Assembly: GCA_035760965.1 (NCBI GenBank)
Contig: DASTRY010000008.1
Location: 124,001 to 188,000 of the forward strand
Direction: 5' to 3'
Source of the DNA: JADGHX01 sp035760965
GTDB taxonomy: Bacteria; Pseudomonadota; Gammaproteobacteria; Steroidobacterales; Steroidobacteraceae
DNA length: 64,000 nt
Shown here: one piece after another, positions 46,117-54,186 of the stretch
How the letters are laid out: the number at the start of each line of letters is the position of its first letter
Position numbering within the stretch: position 1 is the first letter of the stretch
Position numbers and translations under genes: made by a program
The notes under the pieces: generated by a model
Databases searched by the model: none
What the model saw: the letters and a program-made list of their open reading frames with translations, nothing else
What the model was told of the DNA's origin: nothing

Positions 46117-46626
46117 ATGAAGATCTCGATGCACACGATGGTCGTCGACCAGTGCGCGCACACGCTCGGCAATCTCTCCAAGATTCTCGACAAGGGCGTC
46201 GCCTATGCCGAGGCGAAGAAGTTCGATTCGACGGTCCTCGTGAACGCGCGCCTCGCGCCCGACATGTTTCCGCTCGCGAAGCAGGTGCAGATCGCGTGCG
46301 ACATGGTGAAGAACGGGCTCGCGCGCCTCGCCGGCCAGGAGCCGCCGAAGTTCGACGACAACGAAAAGACGATGGACGAGCTCAAGGCGCGCATCGCGAA
46401 GACGCTCGACTACGTGAGATCGGTGCCGGCGGCGGCGCTCGATGGCGCCGAAGATCGCGACATCAAGATTCCGCTGCGCGATCGCACGCTCGAGATGAAG
46501 GGGCTGCCCTACCTGCGTCACTGGGTGCTGCCGAATTTCTACTTCCACGCGGCGATGGTGTACGCGCTGCTGAGGCACAACGGCGTGGAGATCGGCAAGC
46601 CCGATTGGCTCGGACCGTTGACCTAA
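46117..46626 (+). CDS. DUF1993-family protein
   Basis: This 169-residue, mainly helical protein matches DUF1993 along its length: HTMVVDQCAHTLGNLSKILDKG, NARLAPDMFPLAKQVQIACDMVK, and HWVLPNFYFHAAMVYALLRHNGVEIGKPDWLG. The fold is DinB-like. No function is established. Probably monocistronic: a strong hairpin follows. Confidence 0.9.
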   Translation: MKISMHTMVVDQCAHTLGNLSKILDKGVAYAEAKKFDSTVLVNARLAPDMFPLAKQVQIACDMVKNGLARLAGQEPPKFDDNEKTMDELKARIAKTLDYVRSVPAAALDGAEDRDIKIPLRDRTLEMKGLPYLRHWVLPNFYFHAAMVYALLRHNGVEIGKPDWLGPLT

Positions 46627-46660
46627 AGTCCGTGACCTGTTCGCGAGTGCCGACAACTCG

Positions 46661-46689
46661 ATCGGGCTGCGCGCCGCGCGCAGCCCGAT
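46661..46689 (+). terminator. 13-bp perfect hairpin after the DUF1993 gene
   Basis: ATCGGGCTGCGCG pairs perfectly with CGCGCAGCCCGAT around a CCG loop, 35 bp after the stop. There is no T-run directly after it, so it may act as a terminator with other factors or as a 3'-end stabiliser. Confidence 0.5.
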
Positions 46690-46904
46690 ATGTCGCGTTC
46701 GCTTATGACAAAAACGCGTACATCCCGCACCGCGAATCGCGCTCGCATCGCCCGTCGTAAGCACTAGTTCGGCTTTTCTGCGGGCATTTCCGCGTCGGCG
46801 CCGCTGATAACGCGAGCGCGATCACGGCCGCACCGCTATCCTCCTGCCAACCTTGCTCGGCCGGCGGGGGACTCGCATCGCCGGCTGTTTACGGCGGGGA
46901 TCCC

Positions 46905-49370
46905 TTGAGCACGAACGCAAAGCCCGTGGCGCGCGCACCGACGACACCTGCAGCACCTTCTCCGGCGCCCGCGCCGGACACCGAAGCGACGGCCGAGTCG
47001 CTCGGCTGGCAATTGCGTTCGGCGCTGCCGCCCATGCGGCTGCACTCCATCTCGATCTACAACAACGAAGCGGACGTGCTGTGGCTCTCCGAGGGCGCGC
47101 TCGGGCCGGACGAGCACAACGTCGTCGTCGAAGCGATCGACTACCTGCAGAACGAGAAGGGCACGCTGTACCACGAGCTCGGGATGGAAGACGGGCGCAT
47201 CGCCATCTTCCTCGGCCTGCGCGGGCCGCGCATGGAGCTCGTCGGCACGGTGATGATCCTCGCCGACATGAAGTCGCTCAGCGAAGGCACGATGGAGCGC
47301 ATTCTCACCGTGCCGGTGAAGACGCTGATGCAGCGGATGGCGGTGTTCCTGCGCAAGCAGTACCCGCAGTCCACGAGCGATACCAGCAGCATCGCGGTAT
47401 TGCCGGGCGCCGACGTGAAGCCGGTCGCGGAGATCAAGCCGATCGCGGACGTGAAGCCGCTGCCCGAGGCGAAGCTTGCGCCGGTGCCAGCACCCGGTGG
47501 GAAGAATTCTTCGGCGCCGAGCGAGCCGCTCGCGCCGAAACAGGTGGAGGCGCTCCTGACGCTGGAGCTCGTGCCCGACCCCGCTCCGCCTGCGCCGCCA
47601 CCGGCAGCCGCAAAAGGCGCGGATAAATCGAAGGCGGTGCCGCCGGCTGCAACGCCGGCTGCGGCCGCGAAGCCGGCCGTGAAGGCGGTCCCGAAGAAAG
47701 TACAGCCGGTGCAAGCGGGGGCGACGCCCGGCGCCGCGGGCAAAGCGGTACCCGCGGCGGGAACCGCGAAAGGGCAGAACACGCCGGCTGTCGAAGCCCA
47801 GCCGCCGCGCGAGATCGAGATCCTCCCGTTCGACGATGACATTTCGATCACGCAGGCACGCCGCGCTTTGCCGCAGGCGTCTGCTGCGCCGGTGGCGGGC
47901 ATCGAAGTGCTGTCGTTCGACGACGCCATCGAGATTCCCACGGCGCAGCCGGAGGGCGCCGCAGCCGAGCCGGTCGCCGAAATCGAAGTGCTCGACTTCG
48001 ACGCCGAGCTGACGATGCCGCCGACGCGTGTGTCGGTCACACAGCCCGCGCCGGCTCCGGCGCCGCCGGTCGCGAAGACCGCCCCAGCCGTTGAACCGCC
48101 CGTGGCGCGAGCCGCGCCCGTCGTCGAGCCGCCTGTCGCGAAGGCTGCGGCACGCGTCGAGTCGCTCGCGCCGAAGACGGCGCCGCTCGTCGATCCCGCG
48201 GTGGCCGCGAAAGCGACACCTGCGCAGTTCGAGACGTTCTCGGGGAAAGCGCCCGCTGCGGAGCCGCCTGCCGCAAAGGCTGCAACGACCGGCTTCGAAC
48301 CGTTCGCGCCGAAGGCTGCGCCCGCGGCCCCGAATGCCAAGAGCGGCACCGCCGCCGCTTCGAGCACCGCACCTCCGGCTGCTTCGGGCGCAGCGTCTGC
48401 CGCCGCGTCACCGAAATCCACTGCCGCCACGGCGACCGTCGCCGTGCCGGTCATGAACACCGGCTCCACGACGAGCAGCAAGCGTGTTCGCGACGCCGCC
48501 GAAGAAGTTCTCCTCATCCAGGACACGGGCCCCGTCAAGAAGCTCGAGCTGCCGAGCGAGACGAGCGTCGAGCCCGCATTGCCGGCCGCCCCGCCGCCAC
48601 CGCCGCTCACCGCCGCGGAAACGGCCACTGATCTCACGCTGTACGTGCAGGAGCTCATCAAGCTGCGTTCGAGCGGCCGCACGCGGCGCTACGAAGTGCT
48701 CGCGCGCTCGCAGCGCGACGCCGATCGCAACGAAGTGCCGACCGCCTTCATCGCCGAAACGGCCAAGGGACGCGAGGGCGCCGCGCTCGACGCGCTCGTC
48801 GTCGAGCGGCTCCTGCAGTGGCTCGGGCAGCACGGCGAGACGATCTGGGACTCCGAGCCGGCCAGCTTCTCCGTGAATCTCTCGATCGGCGCGCTGGAGG
48901 ATGAGCACTTCGCCGACAAGATCGCCGGCTGGCTGAAGCAGTACAACGTCGAGGCGGAGTACGTCGGCTTCGAGGTCAGCGAGCTCGCGTGCGTGCAGTC
49001 GCGGCCCGCGGTGCTGCGCTTCGTGGAAGCAGTTGAGAAGCTCGGGTGCTTCCTCGTGATCGACAACTTCTCGTTCGATTCGAACATGTTCGAGCTGCTC
49101 GGCTCGAAGGCGCTGCGGCACGTGAAGATCGATCCGAAGCTCACGGGTGCCGCGATGAAAGAGAAGCTGCCGCAGGCGCTGGTCGTCGCGATTCTGCAAG
49201 CGTGCAAGGTGCTCGGCGTGCATTGCGTGGCGAAGCGCATCGAGTCGCAGGCGTCCTTGCAGTGGCTCACGGCGGTCGGCTGCGATTTCGCGCAGACCTT
49301 TCAGCTCGAGAAGCCCCGGGCGATCGACACGCTCGTGTCGGGCAAAGCCATCAAGGCCTTGCGGGAGTAA
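46905..49370 (+). CDS. Degenerate EAL-domain protein with Pro/Ala-rich linker
   Basis: An 821-residue protein. Residues ~25-140 form a compact N-terminal domain (LGWQLRSALPPMRLHSISIYNN). Residues ~165-555 are an Ala/Pro/Lys linker holding three copies of an acidic IE(I/V)L.FD motif (303-312, 332-341, 359-368). The C-terminal ~230 residues are EAL-like: YEVL with Glu597, NLS, FEVSE and VKID with Lys741. DDFG is replaced by DNFS (Asp720, Asn721), and the AEGVE motif by AKRIE. Loss of metal-binding positions points to a c-di-GMP receptor or protein-interaction module rather than a phosphodiesterase. TTG start with GGGGA upstream; no membrane segment. Confidence 0.75.
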   Translation: MSTNAKPVARAPTTPAAPSPAPAPDTEATAESLGWQLRSALPPMRLHSISIYNNEADVLWLSEGALGPDEHNVVVEAIDYLQNEKGTLYHELGMEDGRIAIFLGLRGPRMELVGTVMILADMKSLSEGTMERILTVPVKTLMQRMAVFLRKQYPQSTSDTSSIAVLPGADVKPVAEIKPIADVKPLPEAKLAPVPAPGGKNSSAPSEPLAPKQVEALLTLELVPDPAPPAPPPAAAKGADKSKAVPPAATPAAAAKPAVKAVPKKVQPVQAGATPGAAGKAVPAAGTAKGQNTPAVEAQPPREIEILPFDDDISITQARRALPQASAAPVAGIEVLSFDDAIEIPTAQPEGAAAEPVAEIEVLDFDAELTMPPTRVSVTQPAPAPAPPVAKTAPAVEPPVARAAPVVEPPVAKAAARVESLAPKTAPLVDPAVAAKATPAQFETFSGKAPAAEPPAAKAATTGFEPFAPKAAPAAPNAKSGTAAASSTAPPAASGAASAAASPKSTAATATVAVPVMNTGSTTSSKRVRDAAEEVLLIQDTGPVKKLELPSETSVEPALPAAPPPPPLTAAETATDLTLYVQELIKLRSSGRTRRYEVLARSQRDADRNEVPTAFIAETAKGREGAALDALVVERLLQWLGQHGETIWDSEPASFSVNLSIGALEDEHFADKIAGWLKQYNVEAEYVGFEVSELACVQSRPAVLRFVEAVEKLGCFLVIDNFSFDSNMFELLGSKALRHVKIDPKLTGAAMKEKLPQALVVAILQACKVLGVHCVAKRIESQASLQWLTAVGCDFAQTFQLEKPRAIDTLVSGKAIKALRE

Positions 49371-49535
49371 GGCGCCGCGAGGAGCGGCACGCGTCGCGCT
49401 CCACCCTTCCTAATGCGTTTGTTCGCGATAGCGCGTCACGACTGGCGCGTTCTCGGCGTGGCACCTGCTCGGCGCCGCGCATACGCCAGCGCAACGGCCA
49501 GTAGGCGCCTTGACCGATCCAGCGCATACGGAAAG

Positions 49536-49563
49536 AGCCGGGCGCACGGCAGTACACCCGGCT
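49536..49563 (-). terminator. Terminator of the EF-hand gene
   Basis: On the minus strand AGCCGGG and CCCGGCT form a 7-bp stem with a 14-nt loop followed by CTTTCC, 26 bp after the stop. Confidence 0.5.
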
Positions 49564-49588
49564 CCGCTCAACCCCGTCGACAGCGTCT

Positions 49589-49942
49589 CTACTGCGGGGG
49601 GACCGTGGACGACGAGTCCTCGTCCGGTGTAGTCGACTCCGACTGCGGTGAGGGCGAGCTGCTCTCGTCGCTCGGCGTCTGCCCGAGCCCGAGGTTCGCG
49701 AACTCCGCCTTCGTGAGATACCCGTCCTTGTCGGCGTCCGCCTGGGTGAAGCCCGCGGCGACCTTCGAGTCGTTCGCCGCTTCGATGGCGGAGACGCGGC
49801 CGTCGCCGTCGGCGTCGAGCTTGTTGAACGCGGCGGTGTCCGCGGCAGCCATCCGGGTGTTCTCGTTCTCGGTCGGATCGGCCGCGAAGGCCGCGCTCGC
49901 CGCGAGGATCGTCGCGCTGAGTCCGAATACCAGCTTTCTCAT
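49589..49942 (-). CDS. Exported EF-hand calcium-binding protein
   Basis: A 117-residue protein with a signal peptide (KLVFGLSATILAASAAFAA). Two EF-hand loops follow: DADGDGRVSAIE and DADKDGYLTKAE, both with the full acidic ligand pattern. A Ser/Pro/Glu-rich tail of ~30 residues follows. A periplasmic calcium-binding role is likely; the partner is unknown. GGAGTGATG precedes the start. Confidence 0.85.
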   Translation of the reverse strand: MRKLVFGLSATILAASAAFAADPTENENTRMAAADTAAFNKLDADGDGRVSAIEAANDSKVAAGFTQADADKDGYLTKAEFANLGLGQTPSDESSSPSPQSESTTPDEDSSSTVPPQ

Positions 49943-50269
49943 GCATCACTCCTTCATCGACTTCGAAAAGAATTCAGTCGACCGAGACGTGGCAAGGGGC
50001 GTGCCGGCACCGCGGATCAAGGGCTTGGGAGCCGAACCGGGAGCGTGAGGGACCGGCCGCAAGCTCGGCAGGCCTTTGATTTGTTTGGATTTGGCGACAC
50101 TCGAGCGGCCGCGCGAGCGCATTTTTCAACGGAGCGGTAGGAGCGTGTACGGAGCCGGCGGCCCGCCGTCACGGACCGTCGGTCCGCGTGCGGGGCGTGC
50201 GACGAGGCGAACCGGGTGCGCGAGAGCCGGACGGCGGACTTGGTGCGAGATCGCCTAAGCTCTCCATCG
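49943..50269. other. Intergenic control region between the EF-hand gene and lytS-type gene
   Basis: This 327-bp divergent space holds no convincing gene. On the minus side there is a GGAGT ribosome site for the EF-hand gene. At 50173-50185 there is a perfect GGACCG-T-CGGTCC palindrome, 85 bp before the kinase start, which could be an operator or hairpin. An AT-richer patch lies at about 50080-50100. No clear promoter pair was identified. Confidence 0.5.
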
Positions 50270-51382
50270 ATGTTCACACTGGATCAATTGCGCTCCAATC
50301 GCGACGCGCTCTTCTGGACCCTGCATGCCGCGGGGTGGGGCGCATACGCCATTGCGCAGTGGTTCGGCGCGCTGCTGGTCGAGAAGCCGTTCGAGTATCA
50401 GCTCGTCATCGGCATCGCCGCGGTCGCAGGCTTCGTGCTGTCGATGCCGATGCGGTACATCTATCGCGCGGTCGTCGGCAAGTCGCTGCGCACCGTCATT
50501 CTCACCGTGCTCATCACGAGCTACGTCATCTCGCTCGCGCTGCGGATCATCATCAACTATTCGTACCAGTGGCTCGTCGACCCGGAGTCCCAGTTCAAGA
50601 CCGGGTTCGAGATCTTCGGCGGCGCCGTGTCGATGATGTTCCTGCTCGTGTGCTGGAGCGCGATCTACTTCGGCGTGAAGAACTACGAAACCCTGCAGCG
50701 GCAGCGCGAAGCGGCGCTGCGCTCGGCGGCGCTGGCGCAGGAGGCGCAGCTCAAAATGCTGCGTTACCAGCTCAACCCCCATTTCCTGTTCAACACCCTC
50801 AACGCCATCTCCACCTTGATCCTGGACAACCAGAACCGGACCGCGAACCACGCGGTGACGCGCCTGTCGGAGTTCCTGCGATACACGCTGGACCAGGACC
50901 CGATGAAGAAAGTGACCCTGCGTCAGGAAATCGAAGCACTCGACCTGTACATGAACACGGAGCGTCTGCGCTTCGGCGGCCGGCTGCGGCTCGAATACGC
51001 GGTCGAAGAGCCGGCACTCGACGCTCTCGTGCCGAGCCTGCTCCTGCAGCCGCTCATCGAGAACGCCGTCAAGTACGCCATCACGCCGCGTGAGGAAGGC
51101 GGCTCCATTCGCATCGAGGGACGGACGCGCGGGGCCATGCTCGAGCTCACCGTGATCGACGACGGTCCGGGACTGCGCGATGGCAACGCGCTCATCGAGG
51201 GCCGCGGCGTCGGCCTGCGCAACACGCGCGAACGGCTCGCCGTGCTCTATAGCGACAAACACCGGTTTGCGGTGTTGAATAGCCACCCGGGCATGCGCAT
51301 CGAGATCGGGTTTCCGCTCGAGAAGGCGGCGGCGCAGCCGTCCACGCCCAAGCCCACTGCGGCAGGTACGAGGGTCGCATGA
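50270..51382 (+). CDS. LytS/YehU-type sensor histidine kinase
   Basis: A 370-residue protein. Four membrane helices (~10-30, 38-60, 72-98, 108-135) are followed by a short coiled coil and a His_kinase domain. The phospho-acceptor His171 is in YQLNPHFLFNTLNAISTLI, and a HATPase has PLIENAVKYAI and DDGPGLRDG. No extracytoplasmic sensor domain is visible, so the membrane part is probably the sensor. The ATG at 50270 was chosen because the first helix follows it. Its response regulator overlaps by 4 bp (ATGA). Confidence 0.92.
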   Translation: MFTLDQLRSNRDALFWTLHAAGWGAYAIAQWFGALLVEKPFEYQLVIGIAAVAGFVLSMPMRYIYRAVVGKSLRTVILTVLITSYVISLALRIIINYSYQWLVDPESQFKTGFEIFGGAVSMMFLLVCWSAIYFGVKNYETLQRQREAALRSAALAQEAQLKMLRYQLNPHFLFNTLNAISTLILDNQNRTANHAVTRLSEFLRYTLDQDPMKKVTLRQEIEALDLYMNTERLRFGGRLRLEYAVEEPALDALVPSLLLQPLIENAVKYAITPREEGGSIRIEGRTRGAMLELTVIDDGPGLRDGNALIEGRGVGLRNTRERLAVLYSDKHRFAVLNSHPGMRIEIGFPLEKAAAQPSTPKPTAAGTRVA

Positions 51383-52209
51383 GCTCGAAAATCCGTACGG
51401 TCATCGTCGACGACGAAGCGCTTTCGCGGCGCGGTTTGGAGATTCGCCTGCTCGGCACGCAGGACTTCGAGATCGTCTCGCAGTGCTCGAACGCGCGGGA
51501 AGCGGTCGCGGCCATCACGACGCATCAGCCGGACCTGGTGTTCCTCGACATTCAGATGCCGGGCATGTCGGGGTTCGACGTGCTCGCGCAGCTGCCGAGC
51601 GAATCGCTGCCGCTGGTCGTATTCGTCACGGCCTACGATCAGTACGCGATCCGCGCGTTCGATGCGCGCGCGCTCGACTACCTGCTGAAGCCCGTGGACG
51701 ATGCGCGTTTCGAAGCGGCGCTCGAGCGCGTGCGCGAGCACATGCGCTCGCGGAATGCGGCGGATCAACGCGATCAGCTGTTCAATCTCATCGCGGAGAT
51801 CACGGGCTCGGGAGAGATCGCGCTCGACGAGCTGCTCGCGCGCGGGCGCAAGGCGCTCGAGCCGAAGCATGCGGAAATCCTTCCGGTGCGCCAGGGGCGC
51901 GAGATCGTGCGCGTGCCCATCGCCTCGATCGAATGGATCGACGCCGCGGGCGACTACATGTGCATTCACGCCGGCGGCAACACGCACATCCTGCGCGGAA
52001 CGATGAAGGACCTCGAGGGCTATCTCGATCCGAAGCTGTTCCAGCGCGTGCACCGCTCGACCATCGTGAATCTGCGGCGCGTGAAGAGCCTGCGCGCGCA
52101 CATGAACGGCGAGTACTTCCTGACGCTCGACGGCGGGCACGAGCTGAAGCTGTCGCGCACCTATCGCGACAAGGTGGAGTACTTCCTCAAGGGCACGCAG
52201 AGCGCGTGA
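51379..52209 (+). CDS. LytTR-family response regulator (AlgR/LytR type)
   Basis: A 276-residue protein. The receiver domain has the phospho-acceptor Asp57 in LVFLDIQMPG, the Thr in VFVTAYD and the Lys in DYLLKPV. A LytTR DNA-binding domain covers about 165-272 (PVRQGREIVRVPIASIEWIDAAGDYMCIH, then RVHRSTIVNLRRV). It is translationally coupled to the kinase, so the two form one signalling pair. LytTR regulators bind direct repeats; no target site was identified. Confidence 0.94.
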   Translation: MSSKIRTVIVDDEALSRRGLEIRLLGTQDFEIVSQCSNAREAVAAITTHQPDLVFLDIQMPGMSGFDVLAQLPSESLPLVVFVTAYDQYAIRAFDARALDYLLKPVDDARFEAALERVREHMRSRNAADQRDQLFNLIAEITGSGEIALDELLARGRKALEPKHAEILPVRQGREIVRVPIASIEWIDAAGDYMCIHAGGNTHILRGTMKDLEGYLDPKLFQRVHRSTIVNLRRVKSLRAHMNGEYFLTLDGGHELKLSRTYRDKVEYFLKGTQSA

Positions 52210-52313
52210 GGCGACGCAGGGAGCGCTCAGGGACGCGCTGAGGCGCGCGACGGCTCGTTAACTCCGTTCTTGCAGTCCCGCCGGCGCGCTTCGCCGTTCG
52301 CACGATCCGCGCA

Positions 52314-52337
52314 GGCGGAGGCGGTCGCACCTCCGCC
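52314..52337. terminator. Hairpin between convergent genes
   Basis: GGCGGAGG (52314-52321) pairs with CCTCCGCC (52330-52337) around an 8-nt loop. No T-run. It lies between the response regulator and the DUF4139 gene and could end both transcripts. Confidence 0.4.
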
Positions 52338-52363
52338 CTCGCGGACAGCCTGCGCCCGACGCA

Positions 52364-53905
52364 TCACCACGTGTAGCGCACGCGATATCTCACGATCGTC
52401 TCGCCGTCTTTGGCGACTTTCACCGGGAAGGTGATCGTGCGCGCGTCCTCTTTCGTGAAGTCGTGCGTCTTCGAGAGGATCGTCCAGTTGCTCCAGCGGT
52501 ATAGGTTCTCTTTCACGAGCACGTCGACCGGCTGGTCCTTGTGATTGCGCAGCTTGATCTCGAAGGCTTCTTCCAGCCAGCGCGCCTTGGTGTCGACGGC
52601 GAAATCCGTTTGCCGGCGCTCGCCGACGACGTCGAACGCGGAACCGAGCTTCACGCGCACCATCTCGTCCTTCGGCGTGTGATCGATGCGGTCTTCGCCG
52701 ATGAACTCGAGGCTCGTATCGGCCGCGTCGAGTTGCGACACGCGAATGCGACCGGCGGGTAGCGGCACGCCGAGGCCATACTGCTTGTCGTTCTTGAACT
52801 CGAGATACACGTCGACCTTCTTGTTCGACTGCAGGCCCAGATCGCGGTCCGTCGCCGGATTCGGCGCGAAGTACGGCGGAGCGTTCAGCCCGTAGTACAC
52901 GAGCACTTTTTTCGCCGGTATCTGCCGCGCCTGATCGAACAGCTCGATCTGCTTCGTGGAGTTGTTCGGCAGCGTGGTGGGCCGGCCGAGCGTGTAGAGG
53001 TGGAATTCGAAGAGCGACTTCTGCTCGAATCCGCCCGCGTCGGTGCTCGCTGCTGCGGCTTCCAGCATCTGCTTGCGATACATGGGTGTCGGCGGCGGCG
53101 CGGCCCGATGCACGTCGCCCGCGATCAGCTTCAGCTTCGCATCGGGATACGTCGCGCCGGACTGGTTGATGATGCTGACCCAGGCGGACAGATCGAGCAG
53201 TCCGCTGTTGGCATCCTTCCCTTCATTGAAGATGAGGTTGTAGTCGGCCCACCAGGTGATGCCTCCCGTTTGATACGTCACGCGCGTGCGCTGCTCGCCC
53301 GCGCGCGGCGCGAGGATGTCCCACACCAGCGTCGGTTTCGTGTTGAGACCGCCGGGCAGCTCCGGAAAGCGTACGGAGGTGTAGCCCTGCAGGGCCTGGA
53401 TGCCGTCGTTCGTCTTCAACACGAGCCCGTCGACGGACGAGAGCAGCGTGCCGCTCACCGTGATCGCTTGATTGCCGACCGCGCGCTCGATCGTGATGGG
53501 CTTGTCGATGTACTTGAGAAGGAGCTTGTCGGTGCTGACGAGATCGAACTGAAAATTCTGCTCGAGCACGCGCGTGCGCGGGTCGCTGAGCGAGGCGAAT
53601 GTCACCGTGGTGGGATCGATGAGCGCGGCAACGTCCGTGAACTTCACGGTCGAGCGGCCGTTCGCGAGAGTGAGCGCGCGCTCCTGCCGGATCATCGCGT
53701 AACCCGGCACGGCCATCGCGTTCGGCACGCCCGAGCCGGGAATCGGACGATACATCTCGGGCGGAATGGCGCCGGGCGCTGCGGAGCTGTAAATCGTTAC
53801 CGCGGTGGTGTCGCCGTCCGCCGCGTGCGCGGCGGCGCTCGCGAGCAGCGCGGTGAACACGGCAACTTTGATGGGATGACGGGAGGAGCTTCTACTCTCG
53901 AGCAT
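52364..53905 (-). CDS. Exported DUF4139-domain protein
   Basis: About 513 residues with a signal peptide (VAVFTALLASAAAHAAD). The conserved blocks are TLVWDILAPRAGEQRTRVTYQTGGITWWADYNLIF in the centre and, toward the C-terminus, EIKLRNHKDQPVDVLVKENLYRWSNWTIL with TFPVKVAKDGETIVRYRVRYTW. These are beta-rich DUF4139 features. The function of the family is not known. Starts at 53905 and 53923 are both possible; 53905 has an AAAGG ribosome site. It is divergent from the large low-complexity protein gene, 281 bp away. Confidence 0.8.
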   Translation of the reverse strand: MLESRSSSRHPIKVAVFTALLASAAAHAADGDTTAVTIYSSAAPGAIPPEMYRPIPGSGVPNAMAVPGYAMIRQERALTLANGRSTVKFTDVAALIDPTTVTFASLSDPRTRVLEQNFQFDLVSTDKLLLKYIDKPITIERAVGNQAITVSGTLLSSVDGLVLKTNDGIQALQGYTSVRFPELPGGLNTKPTLVWDILAPRAGEQRTRVTYQTGGITWWADYNLIFNEGKDANSGLLDLSAWVSIINQSGATYPDAKLKLIAGDVHRAAPPPTPMYRKQMLEAAAASTDAGGFEQKSLFEFHLYTLGRPTTLPNNSTKQIELFDQARQIPAKKVLVYYGLNAPPYFAPNPATDRDLGLQSNKKVDVYLEFKNDKQYGLGVPLPAGRIRVSQLDAADTSLEFIGEDRIDHTPKDEMVRVKLGSAFDVVGERRQTDFAVDTKARWLEEAFEIKLRNHKDQPVDVLVKENLYRWSNWTILSKTHDFTKEDARTITFPVKVAKDGETIVRYRVRYTW

Positions 53906-54186
53906 GCAGCGCGAACCTTTCATAAGGTGAGATCGTGGCGGGGTTGGCGTCGGCGAGTTCGTCGCGCGCCCCGGTCGCGACAGTGAAAACGCGAGTGTGC
54001 CGTGATCGGGTTGGCACCCGCAGGGGCGCGTGAAGTGCGACGTGTGTCGCAATTCGGCATCACTTCCGGCCTTCCGCACGTCGGGTTCTGTGAGGCGCAG
54101 CCCACGGTATCGCCGGGCGACGTTGCACGATACGCCGGTTCGCCGTCCGTCGAAGCGGCGAAGAACGACTATCAAGAGCCCGGATT

